A DNA stretch of 15,649 nt from CAZRWH01 sp964603905 (GTDB taxonomy: Bacteria; Patescibacteriota; Gracilibacteria; UBA1369; UBA12470). The notes beneath the pieces were generated by a model, which saw nothing but the letters and a program-made list of their open reading frames with translations, ran no database searches and was not told where the DNA came from. Each line of letters opens with the position of its first letter. The stretch's first letter is position 1. The translations under genes were made by a program, and so were the position numbers. Below, piece after piece: positions 6,291 to 12,323 of this stretch. The stretch is taken from the NCBI GenBank assembly GCA_964603905.1, contig CAZRWH010000030.1, positions 1-15,649 on the forward strand, given 5' to 3'.

Positions 6291-6594
6291 TGCTCGCGTA
6301 GTATCGATTATTGGGCGCTTTACCGCAAGTGATTTTTGTGTCTTGTGCTCAAAAAAGCGCAAATATACCACATGTTGTGGTGCCTGTTTTTGGGCGAGAA
6401 GTGTTCAAAATTGTTATACAATAAACGTTTGCATGTGCAACAACATGTTTGGCGCTATTAACAGGAGTAGTGATGCGGGCTTGTCAAAAATGTGTTTGAC
6501 CATGTTTTGGATTTTCGATAATTTTCAAACACGAACTGTGCAAAAAAGTTATACGCAGTTTGTACACAAGTTTTGCACACCAAGACAAAAACAA
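6291..6594. promoter_or_regulatory. Divergent spacer with several inverted repeats
   Basis: This 304-bp spacer between divergent genes has no gene I can support. It holds ACCACA-TGT-TGTGGT (6367-6381), TTGCA-TG-TGCAA (6429-6440), AACATGTT (6442-6449), and a 9-bp inverted repeat TGTGCAAAA / TTTTGCACA (6537-6545 and 6571-6579) just ahead of rsmH. The best promoter-like pair for rsmH is TTGACC (6496-6501) and GATAAT (6517-6522), but the 15-bp spacer is short. No mraZ gene is present. These look like operator sites, but the binding proteins are unknown. Confidence 0.5.
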
Positions 6595-7521
6595 ATGCAC
6601 ATCTCGGTTTTGAAGAAGGAGTCACTAGAGTACTTAGATCTAAAAGAAGGGCAAAAGGTCGTTGATGCAACACTTGGTCTAGGAGGACATGCGTTGGAAA
6701 TTGTTAAGAGCATAGGGGATAGCGGACATTTGTACGCTTTCGATCAAGATGAGAGAAATCTAGTAGAAGCGAAGAAAAAACTCCAAGATTTTGATTCACG
6801 AATAACTTATTTTCATTCGAATTTTGTTTCCTTGAAAACTTGCCTAGCGGAAGAAGGAGTTACCCAGGTTGATTCAATTCTTTTTGACCTTGGACTTTCT
6901 TCACCTCATGTCGATGATGCTGAAAGAGGTTTTGCTTTCAAAACTGAGGGGCCTCTAGATATGAGATATGATCAGCGTCAGAAATTGACTGCAGCAGATA
7001 TTGTGAACACGTGGTCTGAATCTGAGCTTGTTGAGATCTTTTCCAAATATGGAGAGGAAAGAGCCTCGAAAAAAGTTGCTAGAAGAATTGTTGAAGAAAG
7101 GCAGAAGAACCCTTTCGAGACGACACTTCAATTAGCTGACTTTATCCGAGATCTAAAGAAGATCTTCAAAGAGAAAAAAGATTCTGCAACGAATGTTTTC
7201 CAAGCTCTAAGAATAGCTGTCAACGATGAACTTAATGTTCTAAGGGAGGTTCTCCCTGATGCAATTGAGGTTTTGGCCCCTGGTGGTCGCATTGTGGTTA
7301 TCTCTTATCACTCTCTCGAAGATCGTATCGTCAAAAATATTTTCCGCGATTACTCTAAGGATTTAGAGGATCCAGATGAGCCTTTTATTCACAAAGTTAT
7401 AAGGCCTAAGCAGGTCGAGTTAATAACTCGTAAACCTGTTATCCCAACGGATGAAGAGATCTCAGAAAATCCAAGAGCTCGTAGTGCAAAGCTACGTGTT
7501 ATAGGCAAGTTAAACTCTTAG
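6595..7521 (+). CDS. rsmH: 16S rRNA (cytosine(1402)-N(4))-methyltransferase RsmH
   Basis: RsmH methylates N4 of C1402 in 16S rRNA, in the ribosomal P site, using S-adenosylmethionine. At 308 residues it has the usual length. I place the start at 6595 because the family N-terminus is H-x-P/S-V-L (here MHISVLKKESLEYL); the open frame continues 179 codons upstream only by chance. Motifs are the SAM loop DATLGLGGHALEI (24-36), FDQDERNL, the catalytic-region FDLGLSSPHVDDAERGF (97-113), DMRYD, the late VISYHSLEDRIVK, and the C-terminal NPRARSAKLRVI. In most bacteria it follows mraZ and starts the division/cell-wall cluster. Here mraZ is absent and only an FtsL-like gene follows. Confidence 0.97.
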   Translation: MHISVLKKESLEYLDLKEGQKVVDATLGLGGHALEIVKSIGDSGHLYAFDQDERNLVEAKKKLQDFDSRITYFHSNFVSLKTCLAEEGVTQVDSILFDLGLSSPHVDDAERGFAFKTEGPLDMRYDQRQKLTAADIVNTWSESELVEIFSKYGEERASKKVARRIVEERQKNPFETTLQLADFIRDLKKIFKEKKDSATNVFQALRIAVNDELNVLREVLPDAIEVLAPGGRIVVISYHSLEDRIVKNIFRDYSKDLEDPDEPFIHKVIRPKQVELITRKPVIPTDEEISENPRARSAKLRVIGKLNS

Positions 7522-7526
7522 AAAAT

Positions 7527-7628
7527 ATGGAGAGTACAAAAATTTTTTCAATAACATTAACACTAATATTCCTAGCACGACATCTGCTTTATGCGGGTAT
7601 CGAAAGGGAAGAAACGAAAACAAACTGA
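7527..7628 (+). CDS. Possible 33-aa leader peptide between rsmH and the FtsL-like gene
   Basis: A short frame opens at an ATG 6 bp after the rsmH stop, with a GGAGAG sequence within its first codons. Its first part is hydrophobic (IFSITLTLIFLARHLL) and its end is charged. The TGA at 7626-7628 is separated by one base from the ATG at 7630, an internal in-frame start of the next gene. That spacing would suit translational coupling. The peptide may equally be chance, since it overlaps the longer frame that begins at 7591. Confidence 0.25.
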   Translation: MESTKIFSITLTLIFLARHLLYAGIEREETKTN

Positions 7629-7998
7629 TATGGGACAATACATGATGACAAGACAGCGATCGGCAAGAAAAGGAGTGCGTAAAACAACTTTGCGTATGAA
7701 CGTGAATATTGGTTTGGTTTCTTTGGTTATGGTTATGTTTGTCATGATTACTGTTATGGGAGTTGTTTCTCTAGCATCTTTGAATTCTCAGGCCACTTCT
7801 GGATATGAGATCCAAAGGCTTGAAGCTGAGAGACAAAGTTTTATTGCCGATGGAGAGCTTAATGACATGCTTATTCTTAACGCTCGGTCTCTCGATACTA
7901 TTATGGATAGCCCGGTCGTTGAAAATATGGTCAGGATCAAATCAAGCGAGATTGCTTATGTTGAGCCTTTGGTGACTGTGGCGAGTAGTGCTTATTAG
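7591..7998 (+). CDS. FtsL-like single-pass membrane protein
   Basis: The protein has 135 residues in three parts. A strongly basic cytoplasmic N-terminus (residues 1-36) is followed by one membrane segment near 38-62 (NIGLVSLVMVMFVMITVMGVVSL). The extracytoplasmic tail starts with a heptad-like helix (SLNSQATSGYEIQRLEAERQSF). This size and layout, directly after rsmH, is how FtsL appears in division clusters. FtsL sequences diverge so far that position and topology are the main evidence. FtsL normally joins FtsB/DivIC and activates septal synthesis by FtsW-FtsI. No ftsI follows. The start is uncertain: ATGs at 7591, 7630 and 7642/7645 all leave the membrane segment intact. The TAG stop lies at the start of a heptad repeat array. 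Confidence 0.6.
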   Translation: MRVSKGKKRKQTDMGQYMMTRQRSARKGVRKTTLRMNVNIGLVSLVMVMFVMITVMGVVSLASLNSQATSGYEIQRLEAERQSFIADGELNDMLILNARSLDTIMDSPVVENMVRIKSSEIAYVEPLVTVASSAY

Positions 7999-8032
7999 TG
8001 ATTAGTGGACAGTGGACAGTGAACAGTGGTGG
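7998..8032 (+). repeat. Heptad repeat array (GTGRRCA type) at the FtsL-like stop codon
   Basis: Seven-base units GTGATTA, GTGGACA, GTGGACA, GTGAACA and GTGGTGG run in tandem from the last base of the TAG stop. They read on the coding strand. Similar units occur at 15474-15515 and, inverted, at 15553-15594. Confidence 0.8.
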
Positions 8033-8110
8033 AATGGTGGATGGAGCTGAAAAATTCAGATTCAATCACTATCCCATCAGTAAAATGAAGGGTTAGGAGG
8101 CAAATAGATC
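8033..8110 (+). other. Spacer with a -10-like TAAAAT
   Basis: Between the heptad array and the structured element there is no gene. TAAAAT at 8081-8086 resembles the -10 of other promoters here but lacks a convincing -35. GGAGG at 8096-8100 is not followed by a usable start codon. Confidence 0.3.
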
Positions 8111-8157
8111 ACCAAAAAGTTTCTTCTCCATCTTGGCCGGGGGAGGAACTTTTTGGT
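8111..8157 (+). other. 19-bp hairpin, fully paired only as plus-strand RNA
   Basis: The arms 8111-8129 and 8139-8157 enclose a 9-base loop. The outer 11 pairs are perfect (ACCAAAAAGTT / AACTTTTTGGT). The inner eight pair completely if three U-G wobbles are allowed. On the other strand those three would be A-C mismatches, which points to transcription of the plus strand. Confidence 0.7.
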
Positions 8158-8321
8158 TTGGAATTAGCGAGCTACCGGTTTTGCCTGCTTGGCAGCAGAG
8201 CTGCCAACTCTGCAAAACCTCTTGTTCTTCAATAATTTTTATAACTCGCCGTACTTCAGTACGTCTCCTTATAAGAAATTATTTCAGAACTGCGTATCTC
8301 ATCTAATTCTAAACCAAAAAG
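8149..8321 (+). ncRNA. Predicted three-way-junction structured element
   Basis: An outer helix joins 8149-8167 (CTTTTTGGTTTGGAATTAG) with 8303-8321. It has 18 Watson-Crick pairs and one G-U of 19, and it continues inward, with interruptions, to 8175/8294. It encloses two hairpins. The first is 8177-8219, with GGTTTTGC / GCAAAACC outside and TTGGCAGC-AGA-GCTGCCAA inside. The second is 8224-8290, with GTTCT / AGAAC, a long AT helix with one bulge, a 5x5 internal loop and CGTAC-TTCA-GTACG at the tip. The strand is assigned from G-U pairs. It could be a noncoding RNA, a 3'-UTR or cis-regulatory structure, or a miniature mobile element with terminal inverted repeats. I recognise no known RNA family. 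Confidence 0.4.
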
Positions 8322-8482
8322 CACTTGTATAGTTGATCCTGCGGACTTGTTTTTCGTCAATTTTTATAACTCGTCGTACCTTTAGTACGCCTCGTCATAA
8401 ATAATTGTCTCAGAACTGCGCATCTCACGAAGCCCACAACCAAAAAGCAATTGCACAGTCGATCCTTCGGATTTGTTCTTCG
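8221..8482 (+). repeat. Degenerate tandem repeat, 125-bp period, two full units plus the start of a third
   Basis: Unit A runs from 8221 to 8345 and unit B from 8346 to about 8471. A third begins with TTTGTTCTTCGC. Each unit has a hairpin tipped by CGTAC / GTACG, then TGCGYATCTCA, ACCAAAAAGCA or AACCAAAAAGCA, and a GATCCTKCGGA segment. The two hairpins keep their stems and a bulge at nearly the same site although the sequence has drifted. The minus-strand translations contain repeated stop codons, and 125 is not a multiple of three, so this is not a gene. Confidence 0.85.
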
Positions 8483-8559
8483 CATAGGAATATCCTCTTT
8501 CACTTGATTTTTAAAAAACTGTCAATTAGAATCTCGCGGGTAAAAAATCTATTTTAAAT
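8483..8559 (+). promoter_or_regulatory. Promoter of the unknown gene at 8560
   Basis: TTGATT (8504-8509), a 17-bp spacer and TAGAAT (8527-8532). The predicted leader is about 21 nt, A/T-rich, without a Shine-Dalgarno site. Nothing else is recognised here. Confidence 0.6.
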
Positions 8560-8847
8560 ATGAGACTGAATTCTTTAAATTCGATGGAGAGAGGAGAAGT
8601 GCCTGCTAGTTTGTTCGGGAGGCCTTTTATGATGCCAGATCCGATGTTGGTTGCTGATGTTAACGATAGACTTGCTGCACAAGAGCAAAGATTGGGTTGG
8701 GCTCACAGTATTGCTGCTCTTGCAGAAGAAGCTGACGACCCTATGTTTATTACACCTGATATTGCAGCTGAAAATATCGCTAGAATACTTGCAGAGATGA
8801 GACGTCTTAGGAAGCAGATCTGTATAAAAGTAATTGATAATTTCTAG
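8560..8847 (+). CDS. Uncharacterised protein, 95 aa
   Basis: No family recognised. The ATG at 8560 follows ATTTTAAAT and sits about 21 nt from a predicted transcription start. The protein is soluble and methionine-rich in its first 40 residues, including FGRPFMMPDPMLVADVNDR. It is then largely helical (RLAAQEQRLGWAHSIAALAEEA and EMRRLRKQ), with a short hydrophobic basic C-terminus. The heptad-like pattern of Leu, Ala and Ile suggests a helical hairpin or oligomer. It is followed 27 bp later by a hairpin with a T-run, so it is probably a single-gene transcript. Confidence 0.7.
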   Translation: MRLNSLNSMERGEVPASLFGRPFMMPDPMLVADVNDRLAAQEQRLGWAHSIAALAEEADDPMFITPDIAAENIARILAEMRRLRKQICIKVIDNF

Positions 8848-8856
8848 TTTTAAAAT

Positions 8857-8884
8857 TTGCGAAAAATCCCAAAAACGGTATGCT
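8857..8884 (+). promoter_or_regulatory. Possible fba promoter embedded in a terminator hairpin
   Basis: TTGCGA (8857-8862), a 16-bp spacer and TATGCT (8879-8884), each 4/6. The predicted leader is about 27 nt, matching the other genes here. The -10 lies inside the hairpin at 8875-8896. Confidence 0.4.
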
Positions 8885-8903
8885 GGAGCGTGCCGTATTT
8901 TTT
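8875..8903 (+). terminator. Intrinsic terminator after the 95-aa gene
   Basis: ACGGTATGC (8875-8883), loop TGGA, then GCGTGCCGT (8888-8896) form a 9-bp stem with two U-G pairs. It is followed by A and six Ts (8898-8903). The wobbles are valid only on the plus strand. It ends 14 bases before the fba ATG. Confidence 0.75.
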
Positions 8904-8917
8904 AACTTTAAAACAAA

Positions 8918-9940
8918 ATGCTCGCAAAATTTACGAAGGAAAACAACCCTCATGTCCGTGAATTGAAAGACGGATACACACTTAGCAATCTTGGAGATCT
9001 TCTGGGGAAAGCTAGAGAAGGTGGTTATGGAGTCGTTGCTATTAATCAGCGTTCTAAATACATCACGGAAGCTGTTCTTGAGGCGGCTTGGCAATGCAAA
9101 TCTCCTGTGATTTGTGAAATCGCTGAAAGTGAAGCTGGCTACTGCAACATGGCGCCTGCGCGACTTTCCGATATTGTTCATGAGATGATTGAGAAGATGT
9201 ACGACAAGTACGGATACTATGTTCCGGTTTGTCTTCATATGGATCACGTTCAAAAAGATCTTACACTTGTTGATCAAGCTGTTGAGGCTGGGTTTTCTTC
9301 TGTTGAGGTTGATCTTTCAAAGCTTCCAACTGAAGAGAATGGTGCTAAATGTGCAGAGATAGTTAAGAGACTTGATCCTCTTGGAGTTTCTGTTGAAGTG
9401 GAAGAAGGAGAGATTGGTGCTGCCGGAGCTCTTGCAGATCCAGATATCGATGCAAATATTGAGAAATATTATACAACTGTCGAAGATGCGCAAAAGCTTT
9501 GTGAAATGACTAACCCTTCTGCAATTGCAATCTTTGTTGGTAATGGACATGGTAAATACATGAAAGAGCCTAAGATTGGTTTCGATCGTTTGAGAGAAGT
9601 TGCTGAGGCTGTGAATCCACTTGGAGCACAAGTTGTTCTTCATGGTGGAAGTGGGCTTTCACCTGAGACTTTTAACAGGGCGATCGATGCTGGAGCTTCT
9701 AAGATAAATTATGCGACAAGTGTTTCTGACATTTGGTTTGAGCATTTTCCGCAAGATCTTCTTGACGAAATGGATGCAAAGGGGAAAGAGCTTGGTAAGC
9801 CACGTCGTAAGGTTCTTTATTTGTTCGAGGACAAAATTGATCAAATCGATTCTGCTCGAATGCAAGAGGCTATGGACGCTATGTCAGGTCATATTATCAT
9901 GATGATGACGAAAGGTTTCCGAAGCGCAGGGAAGGCTTAG
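8918..9940 (+). CDS. fba: Class II (zinc-dependent) fructose-bisphosphate aldolase family
   Basis: The enzyme splits fructose 1,6-bisphosphate into dihydroxyacetone phosphate and glyceraldehyde 3-phosphate, feeding GAPDH. At 340 residues it has a normal length. Visible motifs are LHMDH at residues 106-110 (catalytic Asp109 and zinc ligand His110), VEEGEIG at 161-167 (the family zinc/cation glutamate motif), GNGHGKY at 208-214 (zinc histidine; many relatives have GTAHG), LHGGSG at 241-246 (phosphate loop), and KINYATS at 262-268, where KIN-x-[DNS]-T is usual. A tagatose-bisphosphate aldolase role cannot be excluded, but the PFK gene downstream favours glycolysis. The start at 8918 has an A-rich leader and no Shine-Dalgarno site. 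Confidence 0.93.
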   Translation: MLAKFTKENNPHVRELKDGYTLSNLGDLLGKAREGGYGVVAINQRSKYITEAVLEAAWQCKSPVICEIAESEAGYCNMAPARLSDIVHEMIEKMYDKYGYYVPVCLHMDHVQKDLTLVDQAVEAGFSSVEVDLSKLPTEENGAKCAEIVKRLDPLGVSVEVEEGEIGAAGALADPDIDANIEKYYTTVEDAQKLCEMTNPSAIAIFVGNGHGKYMKEPKIGFDRLREVAEAVNPLGAQVVLHGGSGLSPETFNRAIDAGASKINYATSVSDIWFEHFPQDLLDEMDAKGKELGKPRRKVLYLFEDKIDQIDSARMQEAMDAMSGHIIMMMTKGFRSAGKA

Positions 9941-9974
9941 TACGATTGATTGAGATGGGTTTGTGCAAAGGCGG

Positions 9975-10002
9975 TTGACATCGCCTGAATTTTGGGTATA
10001 GT
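9975..10002 (+). promoter_or_regulatory. Strong promoter for the 320-aa gene
   Basis: Perfect TTGACA (9975-9980), a 16-bp spacer, then TATAGT (9997-10002), which matches 5/6. The predicted leader is about 26 nt. The -35 sits between GGCG and CGCC, so a small hairpin could form over it. Confidence 0.78.
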
Positions 10003-10034
10003 TATTTTCTTTGTTTTAATAAATCTTATTCTAA

Positions 10035-10997
10035 ATGGTTAATACTAACGTTGAACTTTTTGAATCGAAAGAAACTCCCGATTCTCCAGAAGGAGCTTTG
10101 TCTACTGACATTACAGATCTTAATAAAGCTGTTTCTGACTCTGTTCTTGCGGTTGAAGGTGGACTAGAGCAGGCTGATGTACAGTTTGTTACCGAGCTTG
10201 TTGATAAAGGATATGATGCTCAAGTTTCTTTTTGGGAAAACAATAGTGGTGGCATAAGTTTGCCTGCTTTTCCGACCAAGGAGCGTTGTTTGTCGTTGTT
10301 GCTGGATAAACTGACGCCAGCGACTGTAGCTGTTATGAGGGGTGAGGAAGGTGTTAAATTTGGATGGAAAAAACCTGTGTTTAGATTGATTCCATCTGCT
10401 CGTATTGATCAGATGCTATATTCTCTTTTTGGAGCTGGTATGAAGAGTAGTAACTCTAGATATAAATTGCTTGGAGAGTATTCGAGTTTTCCTCGTTTTG
10501 ATGGTGAAATGGGAAGCCATGAGATGGATCAGGCATTGGGGATTGATGGCAAAGAAATACAATGGGATTGCGAGTTGGCAGAGGGAAGTAGAGGTCACTC
10601 TCAAGAGGCTGATTTCCCTGAAGGACTTAATTGCACAAACGATTATGTTGAGTTTTTTCAGGAGAGCTTGAAAGATACTGAATTACAAGGTGTTGATCTT
10701 AGATCTTTGATTTCTGCAATGATAGAAATTGCTGCATCTACAAATATGACACAAGACTTTTGTTATGATCGAAGATTTGCTCCTGTTGGAGTTGGTAATT
10801 TTGATGTTAAACCTGTGACTTGGGCTTATAGCAGGCAGGATGGTGTTGGCTTTGAGTCTATTAGAACTGAATCTAAGGAAGGGTATGGTATGACATTGGG
10901 AAATGGACGTATATTAGATTGTGGTAAAAGCGTTTCTCCGCCAGCTTTTGACGCGGAAGGATATGTCTTTCAATCTGCTTTGAGGGTTCGTTGTTAA
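10035..10997 (+). CDS. Uncharacterised protein, 320 aa
   Basis: No family recognised. The start at 10035 lies 33 bp after a strong -10, so this is a separate, probably well-expressed transcript between fba and pfk. The protein is soluble and acidic. It has a low-complexity N-terminus of about 45 residues, a mixed region with several Trp and Phe residues (QVSFWENN, VKFGWKKPVFRLIPSARID), then a Gly/Glu/Asp-rich middle. The C-terminal part has strand-like segments (FAPVGVGNFDVKPVTWAYSR, EGYVFQSALRVRC). Five cysteines are scattered without a metal-site pattern. There is no signal peptide or membrane segment. Its place between two glycolytic genes may be chance, because each has its own promoter. 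Confidence 0.78.
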   Translation: MVNTNVELFESKETPDSPEGALSTDITDLNKAVSDSVLAVEGGLEQADVQFVTELVDKGYDAQVSFWENNSGGISLPAFPTKERCLSLLLDKLTPATVAVMRGEEGVKFGWKKPVFRLIPSARIDQMLYSLFGAGMKSSNSRYKLLGEYSSFPRFDGEMGSHEMDQALGIDGKEIQWDCELAEGSRGHSQEADFPEGLNCTNDYVEFFQESLKDTELQGVDLRSLISAMIEIAASTNMTQDFCYDRRFAPVGVGNFDVKPVTWAYSRQDGVGFESIRTESKEGYGMTLGNGRILDCGKSVSPPAFDAEGYVFQSALRVRC

Positions 10998-11017
10998 GTT
11001 AACAGGCCCTAATTAGT

Positions 11018-11046
11018 TTGGTGTATTAACTCTTTTTCGTTAGAAT
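11018..11046 (+). promoter_or_regulatory. Promoter of the phosphofructokinase gene
   Basis: TTGGTG (11018-11023), a 17-bp spacer and TAGAAT (11041-11046). The -10 is identical to that of the gene at 8560. The predicted leader is about 26 nt. Confidence 0.6.
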
Positions 11047-11078
11047 CTTTGCGTATTTAAAAACGTAAAATTTTTCTA

Positions 11079-12257
11079 ATGTACAATATCATCGTCGGTC
11101 AATCAGGTGGTCCAACTCGTGTTATTAATCAAAGTCTAATCGGTGTTGTTCGTGAGGCTTTGGCAAGTGAGGATATCGATAAGGTTTTGGGGATGAAGCA
11201 CGGGATTCTCGGTGCTTTTGAAGAGGATTTTATTGATTTTCGAGATTATTCTGAGGACGAGCTTGAGGTGATTGCGAATACTCCGGGATCGGCGTTGGGA
11301 AGTTGTAGGCATAAACCGACGCCTGAGGACTGCCTCCAGATTTTTGAGGCTTTTAAGAAGCATGACATTCATTTTTGGTTTTATATTGGTGGGAACGACA
11401 CTGCGGAGACGACGCATATCGTTAGTGAAATAGCCAAAGAGCAAGGATATCCGCTCAAGGCTTTTCATGTTCCGAAGACGATTGATAACGACCTTCGTGT
11501 TACTGATCATTGTCCGGGATATGCGAGTGCGGCTAAGTATGTTGCGGAATGTTTCCGTGGTAATGATCTTGATAATCGTGCTCTCAAAGGTGTTAAAATC
11601 GACATCGTTATGGGGCGCGGTGCTGGATGGCTTACTGCCGCTTCGGCGCTTGCACGATTTGATGATGAGGCGGGACCACATTTGATCTATCTTCCTGAGG
11701 CTCCGAAATCTCTTGATGATGTTGTTGCCGAAATTGATGAGGTTTATGATCGCCTTGGGCGATGTGTGGTTGCTGTTTCGGAGGGTATTCGTGATGAGTC
11801 TGGAGAGCTTTTGGCTAAGAAATTTTCAAAAGAAGCAGATTCGCATGGGAATATTCAGCTTTCCGGATCTGGAGCTCTAGGCGATATGCTTGCGGATTAT
11901 GTTAAGAAAAACAGTAAGTATGATGGGCTTCGTGTTCGTACTGATACCTTGGGATATGCGCAGAGGTCTTTCCCTGCGGTTGTGTCTGAGGTGGATAGTC
12001 GAGAGGCTGAGATGGTCGGTGCTGCGGCTGTGCGATTTGCACTCGCTGGACGTGATAGTGGGGGAGTTTATATTGAACGTGTTTCAAATGAGCCTTATGA
12101 ATCAGAAGCAGGGCTAACTGAGCTTAAGAATGTGGCCAAGGTGACCAAGGACATGCCGGAGAACTTTGTGGCGGAGTCTGGGAATGATGTGACACAAGAG
12201 TTTCTTGATTATGTTGGGCCGATTGTTGGAGAGGTGACGAAGGTTGGGGTTTTGTAG
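11079..12257 (+). CDS. pfp: 6-phosphofructokinase, probably pyrophosphate-dependent
   Basis: The family phosphorylates fructose 6-phosphate to fructose 1,6-bisphosphate; PPi-using members do so reversibly. At 392 residues it fits the bacterial PPi/long-PFK group better than the 320-residue ATP enzyme. Motifs are GQSGGPTRVINQSL at 7-20, GGND at 104-107, PKTIDND at 132-138, MGRGAGWLTAASAL at 178-191 and YLPEAP at 204-209. The Asp at 107 (Gly in ATP enzymes) and the Lys in PKTIDND (Gly in PGTIDND) are the two established markers of PPi use. The Asn in GGND, usually Asp, is a variant. The gene starts without a Shine-Dalgarno site, and the next promoter begins 10 bp after its stop. Confidence 0.92.
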   Translation: MYNIIVGQSGGPTRVINQSLIGVVREALASEDIDKVLGMKHGILGAFEEDFIDFRDYSEDELEVIANTPGSALGSCRHKPTPEDCLQIFEAFKKHDIHFWFYIGGNDTAETTHIVSEIAKEQGYPLKAFHVPKTIDNDLRVTDHCPGYASAAKYVAECFRGNDLDNRALKGVKIDIVMGRGAGWLTAASALARFDDEAGPHLIYLPEAPKSLDDVVAEIDEVYDRLGRCVVAVSEGIRDESGELLAKKFSKEADSHGNIQLSGSGALGDMLADYVKKNSKYDGLRVRTDTLGYAQRSFPAVVSEVDSREAEMVGAAAVRFALAGRDSGGVYIERVSNEPYESEAGLTELKNVAKVTKDMPENFVAESGNDVTQEFLDYVGPIVGEVTKVGVL

Positions 12258-12267
12258 TTGCCCGGGG

Positions 12268-12295
12268 TTGACAGTAGTGACAAGAGGCGTATAAT
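12268..12295 (+). promoter_or_regulatory. Consensus sigma-70-type promoter
   Basis: TTGACA (12268-12273), a 16-bp spacer and TATAAT (12290-12295). Both hexamers are perfect. The predicted start near 12302 leaves a leader of about 22 nt, which rules out the in-frame ATG at 12294. Confidence 0.85.
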
Positions 12296-12323
12296 GCGAC
12301 TCTTGTTTGTTAATCAATTACTT

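Noticed and set aside
6058..6594. 179-codon N-terminal extension of rsmH
   Set aside because: It runs antisense through the export-family gene and through the dyad-rich spacer; RsmH begins at the conserved H-x-x-V-L.
6400..6594. Replication origin with DnaA boxes
   Set aside because: GTTATACAA and GTTATACGC resemble DnaA boxes only loosely, there is no cluster, and no dnaA or dnaN is nearby.
8005..8032. CRISPR array
   Set aside because: Units are 7 bp with no spacers, and no cas genes are present.
8111..8482. Degenerate protein-coding gene on the minus strand (fragments such as EIRSSEIISYKETY recur)
   Set aside because: Stops interrupt every frame, the 125-bp period shifts frame between units, and the substitutions preserve base pairing rather than codons.
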